The notes below the pieces were generated by a model that worked only from the letters and a program-made list of their open reading frames with translations, had not been told where the DNA came from and ran no database searches. A stretch of DNA of 64,000 nt from Clitopilus passeckerianus. Its lineage: Eukaryota; Basidiomycota; Agaricomycetes; Agaricales; Entolomataceae. This document shows, in pieces, positions 11,505 through 21,060 of this stretch. Both the position numbers and the translations under genes were made by a program. Numbering within the stretch: the first letter of the stretch is position 1; every line of letters starts with the position of its first letter. The stretch covers positions 62,001 to 126,000 of the forward strand of contig CALYLX010000121.1 of assembly GCA_944990035.1 (NCBI GenBank), read 5' to 3'.

Positions 11505-13394
11505 GTATCTCTACAATCTTACTATGGAACTAAAAAAATATATTGAATACTTCTCTACCCTATGACACTCCTCTGAGTTAGTCGCAAGTCAGCATAGATT
11601 CGATTGCAAGACTAGAGCAACGCGTTTGAAAGCGGTGCTCTCTGCTTGTGAGAATTGCACGTGGAGTCTAGACCGCGACGCGCTCTCACACGTGACTCAA
11701 ACCCAGCCTTTCTGCCGACGCGTTTGCCGTACTCTGGCATGTGGTTCCCATTTAGGACCAACCTGGGCGAAGGGTTTTGGTTGTTTCGTTTGGCGAGGCA
11801 GAAACGAGGCCAGAGCAACATAAAGCAAAGGGTCGAGGTGGTCGATGTGTTTTCTTCCTCCCTGTCCCTTTCCCCCATCTTAAGCTGTGTTCGAATTTTT
11901 TCGCCGAATTTTCCAGGGATTTTTTCATCGAAGGCGAAAAATATCCAATGATCGCATATATGGCGTATGTCTCGTCGTATCTGGGTCACCTGCACAGGCA
12001 TGCGTTGTGCTCTGGCAGGCAGCAATTTCGCTCTGTGGCCTGGCGTAGATCGTGAATTTTGAGGGTACAAACTTGATCGATTGTCTGACGCACTCTGACC
12101 TGCCCATGCACTCATTACTGCTACCGGTATCACTATCATCACTATGGGATGTGCTCTCGGTGTTGATTACTACCACTGATCTCAGCTGGATTTCTACGGA
12201 GAAGAATAGGCACGTTCAACAAAAGGCACCGCAAGAGGCATTTCGGTAATGGTACGGTTCACAACGGGATGGCTGGTCTCTCTTTCGGATGTCACCTCGG
12301 ACTAACGCGGTGTAAGACTTGAAACGAGGCGCTAACATTTCACAGATGAATTGATTGAACTCACTCAGGCGTCTTTCACTTCAAGGAGGGAAGTAGACGT
12401 GCCAGCCGTTCTCCTGGGCAGCTATTTCCTTTCTTGATGGCTTTACCTCTGCTGGCCGCTTTGATTCTCTCAGTCAGCGGGCGGGTCAATCTCATGTGCC
12501 CATATTGTTCCGCCCCCCGTGGGGCCCCCATTGGGCGAAGTACAGGTATAAAAGAGCGGGCTGATGGTGTTACGGTCCTGTTTCCCGCCTCCACCCCTGG
12601 ACAAGTCCACCCCAAAACACTTATCGTCGCCTGCATTTTGCTCTGCTCCATGCCGTGAAGAACAAAAGCTGGGAACTTATTTCAATTTGACAAGTATACT
12701 TCTGCCTTGCTCCTCCATTTGGATCTACATGACGAGGAGCATTCCGTGACGGGTCGGCAAGGCTGTATCGCCTGACTTTACCTTCTGGCTTTTTGGAATG
12801 CACACACTCTATCGGATTCTATCGGATGGATCTGTTTATGAGCAATATACACCCCACCGATTGGCTACCTTTAGGATCTCTAAACTCGTGGTGATTGAGA
12901 ATAATGCTACTAGCTTGCGTTTTCGGCGGCTGCTTCCGATGTAATGAAGGCGCCTCCTGCTATCTGACTGCCTCGTGCAAAGCCTGCTTGACTCTGCGGC
13001 GTGACAGCCGTCTGAATCGTCTTGGATTCAAGTCAGACGACCTGGTATACCGCCGGCTAAACCTGAGTTAAATTGATCTACAGTGTCAGTGTCATATTTC
13101 CAGGTGTTTATTGGCGGCGATCTCGCCCACGAAAAGACACACTGATCGGGGATAAGATGGATGTGTTGGGTGCTGTTCCATTGCCTGACTTGCATCGATA
13201 TCGATACTATCACAAGAATTGGAATTGAATGAGGACAGGGAGCTGCTGTGCAGAGATCGAAGAATGTATGGTGTGCCGGATGATGCCAGATCGCTCGGAT
13301 CAAGATCCGCACTCCGCCTTCTATATAGTGCTCGCGACCTTGGATCTCTTTGGTTGATAACCGTTTGCAATATCCCAAAACACAAGTCTTCATT
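11505..13394. other. Gene-poor intergenic region
   Basis: About 1.9 kb without a recognisable gene. The longest frame, 11612-12142 minus (176 codons), lacks family resemblance or splice support. The region includes a strong TATA-like box at 12547 followed by a pyrimidine-rich stretch, which may mark an unrecognised transcript. The right end must contain the FKBP promoter. Confidence 0.5.
12547..12554 (+). promoter_or_regulatory. Orphan TATA-like box
   Basis: The sequence TATAAAAG lies in a GC-rich setting. About 30-110 bp downstream is a C/T-rich run like fungal 5' leaders, then an ATG-CCG-TGA mini-frame near 12650. No protein-coding gene starts within the next 700 bp that I can recognise, so the box either serves a short or non-coding transcript or is fortuitous. 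Confidence 0.3.
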
Positions 13395-14004
13395 ATGGTC
13401 TGTGGCGAGCGCCATTTGTCTCCAGTTTATTGTTCTTATCCTTGATATCGTAGGGCGTTACTGTAGAGAGCATCGTACCCGGGAACGGTACCGACTTCCC
13501 CAAGAAAGGGGGTAAGTGACATTAGTTGTATCGCGTCTTCATCGCTAATGATCCTCTCAATCGATGCAGACAAGGTCAAGATTCACTATGTCGGAACCCT
13601 TCAGGATGGAACGGTGTTTGACTCAAGTCGAGATCGGTGAGCAAGCAGATAGCTGGCGAGACATCGTTCATCTGACAGAATCATCTACTAGCGGTGCTCC
13701 ATTCGAGACAGAGATCGGTGTAGGGAAGGTCATCAAGGGCTGGGATGAAGGTACTACAATTCAATCGTCCTTCATCGTAGTTGATCTCAATTGTTATGTC
13801 CAGGCGTCGTCCAACTATCCCTGGGCCAGAAGGCGAGACTGATTGCGACACCAGATTATGTTCGTATTCCCTTGGTGCAGTCACAGCTCTACATTGCTGA
13901 TCCGTAATCGACAGGCATATGGTGCACGCGGTTTCCCACCAGTAATACCTCCAAATTCTACTCTCACTTTCGAGGTAGAGTTGATCCAGATCAACGGTCA
14001 CTAG
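13395..14004 (+). CDS. FPR1: FKBP12-type peptidyl-prolyl isomerase
   Basis: A small cytosolic prolyl cis-trans isomerase, the FK506/rapamycin-binding protein. It is spread over six exons (13395-13397, 13454-13511, 13570-13636, 13692-13750, 13804-13859, 13915-14004) summing to 111 codons including the stop, matching the usual 107-112 residues. Conserved stretches are [65 protein letters not shown] and LTFEVEL. Active-site residues (Tyr of HYVG, Phe and Asp of VFDSS, Trp of KGWD, Tyr of PDYAYG) are all present. The first exon is the ATG alone: a 56-nt intron with donor GTCTGT follows directly and GGC-GTT-ACT (Gly-Val-Thr) resumes after ATCGTAG, giving the canonical MGVTVE start. Convergent with the glycosyltransferase. 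Confidence 0.93.
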
Positions 14005-14493
14005 ATCTAGACACGCGTTTTTCGTTCTTTCATGTTACTTGTATGTTTAGGTACTTGGGCCCGTACGTACGGTCGAACGCTTTTGTAGCACATTGTGTTT
14101 TATATCATCATCGCATGCCATTCTGTAAATCACGCCTCTCTCAATCCATTATATCTTGAGCCATCTCTGAAGCCATCAAACTCGAGGTTGACGTCGTATC
14201 CGCGACGATCAACGCGTTTGTCCATGATCAGTTCATCGAGTCAGATGATTTCAGGGGACTTGATAAATTGCCTCGAAATTCGCCCGATATCAGAGTAGGT
14301 TAGTTTCGTTCCTTGAATGATGCTCCTATGATGCTAATGCTCCTCCAATTGCAAATGAGAAGCACAGAGATCACAGCGTGGGGCCGACATACACACTTGT
14401 TATCATGGTTTACGAGGCCGCGAGAGAAATACCGTAAACCCTCGCTTTATCCTGCTGTTTTCCGTGGAAGCTCTTTACAATCCCTCCACAGAT
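14005..14493. other. Convergent 3' intergenic spacer
   Basis: Lies between the stop codons of the FKBP gene and the glycosyltransferase. Two short frames overlap it without recognisable content. It probably holds two 3' untranslated regions. Confidence 0.45.
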
Positions 14494-15708
14494 CTAATCG
14501 CTAAAGATTCCGTCCACCAACCGTCCTTTCCAACGGCTTCCCTTCCCGGGCATAATGTCGCTATTCCCCGACTTCCTCTGAACGACGATGGTCGGCACAA
14601 CGGAATAGGCCTTGATCCTATCCTCCCGAATCAGCCAAGAGAGCGCCTGATCAATTGCGCGAGAAAATGCAAAGGGCGTGTATCGTAAGTAAGTCACTAA
14701 CTTGCGTGCTCCTCTCCTAGAAACGGCGTATGCGTGTGTACAGTAAGGCTTGTTGGACGGGTGGAGGAAAGTAGCAGGGAATGGGGGCTCTTCGTCGATT
14801 CCGGGGTTATTCAGGGCTGGTTTCGCAGACTCGTTAGACCAACAGTGACCTATGTTGAACGTGTTATTAGACCACTTATGGGGGATCTGCATAGTTAGGA
14901 GGAGTGCCTGACCTAGAAGGACCATATCCCAATCACGCGGTAGGAATGGCCAGAGATATTCCAGCCGCTGATGGATATCTCTCTCCATATCAACATCATC
15001 TTCGAGAATTATCGCCGCATCGTCTTGAGTTAGGGTGTGATCGTTCGCAACCTTAGTGAGCACAGACAGATGCGAGTACCAGCACGCGATCCGAGGGGCA
15101 GTAAGAATCAGGTATGTGGGGAAGGTCGGAGAATAAGGTATCACAGTATAGTCCTCAATTGCACAGGTCAAGGGTTCAGTTTCCGCGGTTTGGTTCGTTT
15201 CTATGGGTTGGGTTTTGACCGGGATCAGAAAGCCAGCGTCAAATAACTCGAGGTTGCTCTTAGAAGAGATTTGAGCAGTTTCAGGCCAGGTAAATTCCAG
15301 TGGATTATGTTGGCGGTGAAAGCGAACAGATTCCGAGATGTCGGTAATTATAGGGCTCTCAGCGCTTGTTGCATGTTCATAGCTCCAGCTAAGGCCAAGT
15401 TGTTTACGTAGAAATTCCATATCCTTTCGCCGGTCCGTTCGATTAGGCAAAGAGAGTACGTATATCTTACTGGCCACGCCCAGGGTAGAATTACGTTTCA
15501 GTACTTCATATACGGGGCCAGAGGTTAGGCTATATGGATCCGCGAGACTGGGCCAAAAGTTGAAATATTGGGACGAGGAGACTCGGATGGTTGCGGTGGT
15601 GTCGAAGTCAAAGGTGTTCAAGAGGAAGGTTGATGTGAGCACCAGAGTAATCCCCAGAAGTATAAAAGCTAGGCGGCGTAGCTTGTACATAGTGAAACGA
15701 AGAGACAT
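14494..15708 (-). CDS. GT25-like glycosyltransferase, type II membrane protein
   Basis: Uninterrupted 404-codon frame. A short basic N-terminus (MYKLRRLA) precedes a signal-anchor helix, FILLGITLVLTSTFLLNTF, so a Golgi or ER luminal enzyme is expected. The catalytic part resembles family GT25 (Pfam Glyco_transf_25): KIYVLSLPNRTDRRKDME near the start, AIILEDDVDM (acidic, metal-binding) in the middle, RDWDMVLLG after it, and THAYAVSRRGARKLV with AIDQALSW toward the end. GT25 enzymes add galactose, glucose or related sugars; the acceptor here is unknown. Two in-frame ATGs (15708 and 15690) are possible starts. A DNA transposon ends only 46 bp upstream of the first, so the promoter is probably altered. 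Confidence 0.85.
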   Translation of the reverse strand: MSLRFTMYKLRRLAFILLGITLVLTSTFLLNTFDFDTTATIRVSSSQYFNFWPSLADPYSLTSGPVYEVLKRNSTLGVASKIYVLSLPNRTDRRKDMEFLRKQLGLSWSYEHATSAESPIITDISESVRFHRQHNPLEFTWPETAQISSKSNLELFDAGFLIPVKTQPIETNQTAETEPLTCAIEDYTVIPYSPTFPTYLILTAPRIACWYSHLSVLTKVANDHTLTQDDAAIILEDDVDMERDIHQRLEYLWPFLPRDWDMVLLGQALLLTMQIPHKWSNNTFNIGHCWSNESAKPALNNPGIDEEPPFPATFLHPSNKPYCTHAYAVSRRGARKLVTYLRYTPFAFSRAIDQALSWLIREDRIKAYSVVPTIVVQRKSGNSDIMPGKGSRWKGRLVDGIFSD

Positions 15709-15747
15709 GCTATCCAGAGGTTGTCCCGACCAACAAGTTGCGTTGGG

Positions 15748-15754
15748 ATTGAGG
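15748..15754. repeat. Target-site duplication, left copy
   Basis: The 7-bp sequence ATTGAGG directly precedes the left terminal inverted repeat. It is repeated exactly at 17061-17067 directly after the right one. Confidence 0.8.
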
Positions 15755-15778
15755 CTCAGTAAAAAGAAAAAGTCGGTG
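15755..15778 (+). repeat. Left terminal inverted repeat
   Basis: Begins CTCAGTAAAAAG and ends AAAGTCGGTG. It pairs with the inverted copy at 17038-17060, with one length difference in the A-run region and a G/A mismatch near the inner end. Confidence 0.8.
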
Positions 15779-17037
15779 TTCGGTCAATGGATGGTCATGA
15801 TTGACTGATGGTTGTAATATGTCGTTTTTTGAGACTACGTACTGACTAGAGTAATGACTATATTTCGGTTAGGGACTGTCATGAATGATGACCCTGATTC
15901 TAATTGATTCCGCTTCAATCGCCAACAGTCAGTGGGTAGTCAATACAGAGTCAGACATCAGTCAAGATATCAGTCATTCTCTCGTCAAATATTTTGAGCC
16001 GCTTTCAGTTGCCAGCTGGCATTATTTCAGTGTATTGGACATTTTGAAAGCTTTCTTATTCCAAACTACTCTACAGTACATGGTCATATCTACGAGGCTG
16101 TATGGTAATACCTTCGATAATGTGAGATGAGCATAATCCAATGAGGGGATCCTTTGAGGGCCTGGTGGGAGGAGAGTCAATGCGAAGTCAAATAAGATGA
16201 GTACAGGCTCACGAGAGGCCGTTCTACTTGATAGTTATGACTCCTTCCTAGACCCGCAAATGGACATTGGACCTTCAGTGCCGTTCGGCCTGCAATACTC
16301 CCAAGTTCTGAAAACCTTTGGGTTTAGTTTGAATTGAAGGAGAATGAGTAGATAGATAGGATGACTTACCAAATTTTTCGAATTGAGGAAGTTTGTTTTC
16401 CTATGTGGGTACCCTTAGCCAGCGGAGGATAACCGCTCGAACGCAGCGAGAAGAGACCAAGGAAGAACAGCAGCGCGACAAGTCTTGTCAAACCACGTGA
16501 TGTCGGTGATCGCCGAAGGACTTAGCAGAAATCGAGGCTTCCAGTCGATGAGGCTCATACTCGGAAGTTGACGAATACGTTCCCAATACGTACTACATGA
16601 TGATGTCTGGCTGTTCGGAGTCGACCTAAATATGCACGGAAGGCTGGCTGCATTCAACGATCTTAATCTCTCCCAGGGTGCAAGAACTCTACCTGCACAC
16701 TCAAGCAACACCCCAATACGCATGCTAAATCCCACATCGGGGCTGGACTATTTCCATCATGTACCGCCTCGCGAGAGCCAACTGATTAACCTATATCAAA
16801 CACCCTCAAAGTAGTTCAATAATAAGAGCCATTGGGGAGGTGCTTAACAACGAGCGAGGTCACAATGACACTAGACTGACTATAGACAGCGGAATTCTGA
16901 CTGTTGACTGACTTCCGTTTGAGTGAAAGTAACTTCATCCCCATAGAGCAGCCGAAATAATTGATAGGCGGTACGACTCTGATGGGAAGGCAAGAATGTG
17001 ACCAGACAATGACTTTGAATGACCTAATCCTGATTTT

Positions 17038-17060
17038 CACTGACTTTCTTTTTTACTGAG
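17038..17060 (-). repeat. Right terminal inverted repeat
   Basis: Read on the minus strand it begins CTCAGTAAAAAAG and continues AAAGTCAGTG, matching the left terminus. Confidence 0.8.
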
Positions 17061-17067
17061 ATTGAGG
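17061..17067. repeat. Target-site duplication, right copy
   Basis: ATTGAGG, identical to 15748-15754. The sequence beyond it is therefore the original upstream flank of the glycosyltransferase gene. Confidence 0.8.
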
Positions 17068-18062
17068 ACGGAGGTTGAGGACAAGCAGACAGGTTCGGCG
17101 TTGACCGGCCGGAGACGGTAGCGGGGGCCAAGAAGGATACGTTTTCTCACGAGCAAGTTCTTCTCATGTCCTCCCCGTACATATTTACCATCTCCGCTGA
17201 ATATTGACCTCTCAAGTCCTAAAACTATCTCCTGAGCTAAATTGGACTATATTTATTCCTTACAAGGGATATTTTATGGCCCAGAGGATGTCAGCAGACC
17301 TCCCATGTCAAGTTTGGAACGGCCGAATTTGTGACAACGTGAAAGGCCCCACTGGCACTGGCATAACAGACCTTTTACGGAGGTTATCTGACGGCTCTGA
17401 CACAGGCAGCGTCTGGGATATTCGTTACTCTTTCCCCCTTTCATGCTATAAGGTCTAAGAACCTTAGATTCACCACGGCCATTTGGCTTGGATCGTCAAT
17501 AACAACCTGGTTACGGCTGGCACACCTTGCAAGCTTGTGCTTATCACGTCTATTAACATGGCGGAACTGGATTATTTCCCTTTATACAATCCCTGCCGCT
17601 CTCCATCACTCCTCAGAACGGTAGGATCGGCCTAAATATCCAGAGACAAGAGTTGGGGTGCTTGAACAACTACAAGCCTAGGCAAACTCTAAGTCGTGGC
17701 TTATGGGGTCTGTTGGGGTTGAGAAATCAGCGATTGCACAAATATCGCCAGACTTGCTCGATCTACGTTTGGATTGTAGCTGGTGGTTATCGGTCAATAT
17801 TAGTTTCATGGCCCGAACGACGAATACGGTCTTCGACGGCTTCCATCTCGTCAATTATAGACAAGGCGACACCTGTGCAGAAGTTAGCCGTCACTCGATC
17901 GAGCACCCACAGATATCTATCTAACTATGCCATTACCACCACACGTGCCACGCCACTGCAAGACAGCAGATGAAGGGTCTACTACGTGTTTGAGCAAAGG
18001 AAATGAGGTATATCATTATGAGAGGTAGCAGTTACAGATACACGCGGCTTTTCATCTTAGAT
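17068..18062. other. Intergenic region, no supported gene
   Basis: About 1 kb between the transposon and the 3' end of the P450. Short frames are present (for example 17653-17973) but nothing is recognisable. Before the insertion, its left part would have been the promoter of the glycosyltransferase. Confidence 0.45.
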
Positions 18063-20028
18063 CTACTCTACAACACGCTTGAATTTAATAAAGCAGGGTT
18101 CACCAACAGGTCGTTGCTAGCGAAATGCAGAATCGTCAGTGGACTTGAGGTGGCATCCCAAAGAATTTTAGACATACCTGCTGAATATCATTGTAATCTG
18201 GCGTAGGCAATGTCGTTGCAGGGTTGCCATTCTTGTCAACCGCAGAGAAATCATACCCAGCAACGAAGAAGGCAACGATAGTCTTGATCTCAAGCTTCGC
18301 AACCTTCATGCCAGCGCAAGGATGCCTTCCAGCTCCCCAGCCGACGTATGCATATCGTCCCTTCTTATCCTCCTCCCGTCCAGGTGCATACCTAGTCGGG
18401 TCGAACTCCGTCGGATTGGTGTAATACTCCGGATTCAGATGAGAATCAGATAGTGAGTATGCGAGGAAATTGCCTTTGGGAAGGGTTTTGCCTGCGAGAT
18501 CGAGGTCTTCGTGGATGTTGCGACGGAGGGCGGTACCGTTCACGACGATGCGAAGGGTTTCGCGGATGACGGTGTCCATGACTGGCATTTCGTCTTCCCA
18601 GACGGAGACGGGGATTTGGGAGAGGCGGATGTGGAGGGGCTCGCCGGAGCTGGTGTTGGTGTGGTTCTTGATGAGCGTTTCGACTTCTTTAGCGACGGCA
18701 TCTTTCCATTTGGAGTGGAAGGCGAGGAAGAGGAGAGTCCAGCATGCTGATGGACTGTGAGTTCGGGATAAATCACAAAGCGGGAGGATGCCTCACAGTT
18801 AATACCAGTGTTAACGACACCCGCGAAGATAACGCTGATGATAAACTGAAATGCGATTGGATCAGCGAATGGGCGCTTGCGTTCATTGAAGACTTACTGC
18901 GATGGTATGCTCGTTGCTCAGACCCTCCTGTCTGATCAACACGTCAATTGCATCAACCGAGGGAACCTCCGCGTTCCTCCTGTTCTCGACATAATCCCAA
19001 ACCAGGGTGAATATTTTCTTGGTGGCTTCTTCCTTGTCCCTCTTCGCCTGACCAGGGAACCAAGGAAGCAGCAGTGCAGTCGGGGTCGCACTCTTTTCAC
19101 ATGTCTCAAAGTATCCTTGTAGCTTTGTGACAGCCTCGATATCAGAGGCAAGCTCCCGGCAGGATGCCATGCGAACAGTCATTTGGAAAACAATCTATTC
19201 AGACAGGCCGATTAGCATAAAATATAGGAACAAACAGAGGTTGTAAACATACCTCCCAAATGTTCTTGAAGGGGTCCATAGAGCCCTCTTGGCCCCATGT
19301 CTCGGAGCGGGCCTGCATGTTACTGAGGAGAGACGGGAGAACTAAATCATGCTAGGTCGGTATGGACGACGTCAAGGGGCTTGGCCAGAAATCCGAACCT
19401 TCATCCAGTCGCTCCCTGTTCATCAGCTTGAAAATCATCTTGTTGAACCAAGAGACATCGTCTTTGAGATCCACCGCGACGTCGATATCCGCCAATCTTG
19501 GGACCTGTTATCAAAGGCGTAAGTGATCGGCGGGACAAGGGGATAGTGTGAATAGGGATTGACGGGTGCGTTTCATTGAACTGAATTAACAACTTACAGC
19601 GCCCATCAGGAGTCTGTACCCTTCAGTAAAGCTCATGCTCTTGTTGTCGAAGAAGGCCACGCGAGCTTCCTCTCCTTGGACCGCAGTGACCGAATGCTAT
19701 GAGTTGGGTTCATGAGGGCGCTATGACATTTTTTAAAGTCGAGGAGGAGCCATACCTGAAGCACTTTGAAGGTGAAGAAATTCTGGCCAGTCTTCGCAAA
19801 GTTCTTTTTCAGAAACTCGTAGCGTTTCTGGAAGAAAGGCCAGGCAGTGAGCACGGACCATCCTCCGAGCTCTTCTATGTCGCTATCCTTCTTCTCGCTG
19901 CGGAAGAGGCTGGGTAACACAACCCCACTGACGATGAGGAGGCCAGCAGCTGTAGCAATTGGTAGGACGAGCTGGTTGCCCTGGAGAGAAGAGAGACTAT
20001 CGAGGATAGCGCTGCTGTTCCGGCTCAT
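18063..20028 (-). CDS. Cytochrome P450 monooxygenase
   Basis: A membrane-anchored haem monooxygenase. The ATG at 20028 begins MSRNSSAILDSLSSLQ, followed by a membrane helix near VLPIATAAGLLIVSGVVLPS. Several short introns interrupt it. The I-helix reads FAGVVNTGINSCW, with Asn where most P450s carry Asp or Glu before the Thr. The K-helix ExxR lies in VIRETLRI, a FDPTRY stretch follows, and the haem loop is GWGAGRHPCAGMKVAKLE with the Cys ligand. The true C-terminus is a small last exon (18063-18116) reached by a 61-nt intron (18117-18177, donor GTATGT, acceptor GCTAG). It reads QRPVGEPCFIKFKRVVE; an unspliced reading would stop early at 18136. Substrate and CYP number are not assignable here. 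Confidence 0.92.
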
Positions 20029-20078
20029 GTTTGGAGGTCGATTGAATAGGTTATTCGGGAGCCGTTGTCCTAGAAGCC

Positions 20079-20085
20079 CTTTATA
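20079..20085 (-). promoter_or_regulatory. TATA box of the P450 gene
   Basis: TATAAAG on the minus strand, about 50 bp upstream of the P450 start codon at 20028. Position and sequence fit a core promoter with a short 5' leader. Confidence 0.5.
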
Positions 20086-21060
20086 TGAAGAGATTATTAA
20101 TATCTTCCAAGTGACTATTTCGTCAAGCGAATGATAGATATTCCGTTGTGGGGACGCTCCGCTATTGTTGGGACGAAGAAACAACGCTCATGGGCAGTAC
20201 GGGTTTCAGGATTTCAGGGGCCTAGGGCTCCAAATTCGCCCGGGGGGAAGAGAAGCACAACGCCATCGGTTCTGGAGGAGCCATTGCTCCTTCAAGACCT
20301 CTACCAGACGCAAGGAGGAGTTGAGGTGCAAACCCAACACGCCAGCTTGGCATATAGGGATAACAAATTCCCAAACACCTGATCACGAACCAGAGAGCCA
20401 TGAGGACGGCCGCTTTTCAGTGGCAGCGAGCAGGAAGTCTATCAATTCCCGGTCAATCCCTTATGCTCCAAGAAGCTCGGGGACCGATTAGTCAAGAAAG
20501 TTAGTCAAGACTTCAGAGGTGCTCTAGTCTTGGCTCTGGTGAAGACGCATAAGTTGACCAAGAAAGCGCTCAGAAAACATAAGTCGTATCATGAAGGCGA
20601 TTGTCACGTCAACTCCCTCAGTTCGAATGAATACGAACCTGGGTAAAGCGCCGCTCGCTAAATTCCCTGGGCAATCGTCAACGGGCAATCGAGTTTGTCG
20701 AGCCAATGATCGATCGCTAATTATCGCGCCGATGATGCCCGAATTACTCCAGAAAAGTAGCGAGCACTGCCACTTGGCTCCAGAACTTCACCAGGAGTTC
20801 AGAACTGACGAACGTTGAAGTCGTAAGTATGAGCAAGTGTCAAAAACGATGCAAAGCAGGTTTTATTGGAGGAAGAAGCAGTGGTACCCTACAAACAATC
20901 TAAATGTGGACCAATGTTTCTCCGATTAAGCACTGAAAGCGTAAGTAATAATGAGTTGATAATGAGATGAGAAATGCTTCACGGTAGATGTGTAAAATAT
21001 TGTGAAGGGGAAGGACGAATACTGTTCTATCAAGAATAATTCGAGAGGGTGGCAAGCAAA
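20086..21060. other. Intergenic region, no supported gene
   Basis: Upstream flank of the P450 and 3' flank of the next F-box gene. Only short unrecognised frames occur on either strand. Confidence 0.45.

Larger units (their letters stand above)
15755..17060. mobile_element. Non-autonomous TIR DNA transposon (MITE-like), 1306 bp
   Basis: The element starts CTCAGTAAAAAGAAAAAGTC (15755) and ends with the near-complement of that sequence, finishing TTTTTTACTGAG at 17060. The terminal inverted repeats are about 23-24 bp with a few mismatches. It is flanked by a perfect 7-bp direct repeat, ATTGAGG. The subterminal parts are dense in the 5-mer TGACT or its complement AGTCA: about eight in the left 235 bp and six in the right 200 bp, against fewer than one expected in each. 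This resembles arrays of transposase-binding sites. No transposase-like reading frame is inside, so mobility would need an enzyme supplied in trans. The superfamily is unclear: hAT- or KDZ-type elements make 8-bp and MULEs 9-bp duplications, P-like elements 7-8 bp. Confidence 0.82.

Noticed and set aside
11612..12142. Minus-strand open frame of 176 codons
   Set aside because: No domain, signal, splice extension or plausible promoter; amino-acid composition looks like random translation.
20460..20530. Cluster of AGTCAAGA-like words near the P450 promoter
   Set aside because: Resembles the transposon's subterminal words, but there is no terminal inverted repeat or flanking duplication nearby, so it is not called a second element.
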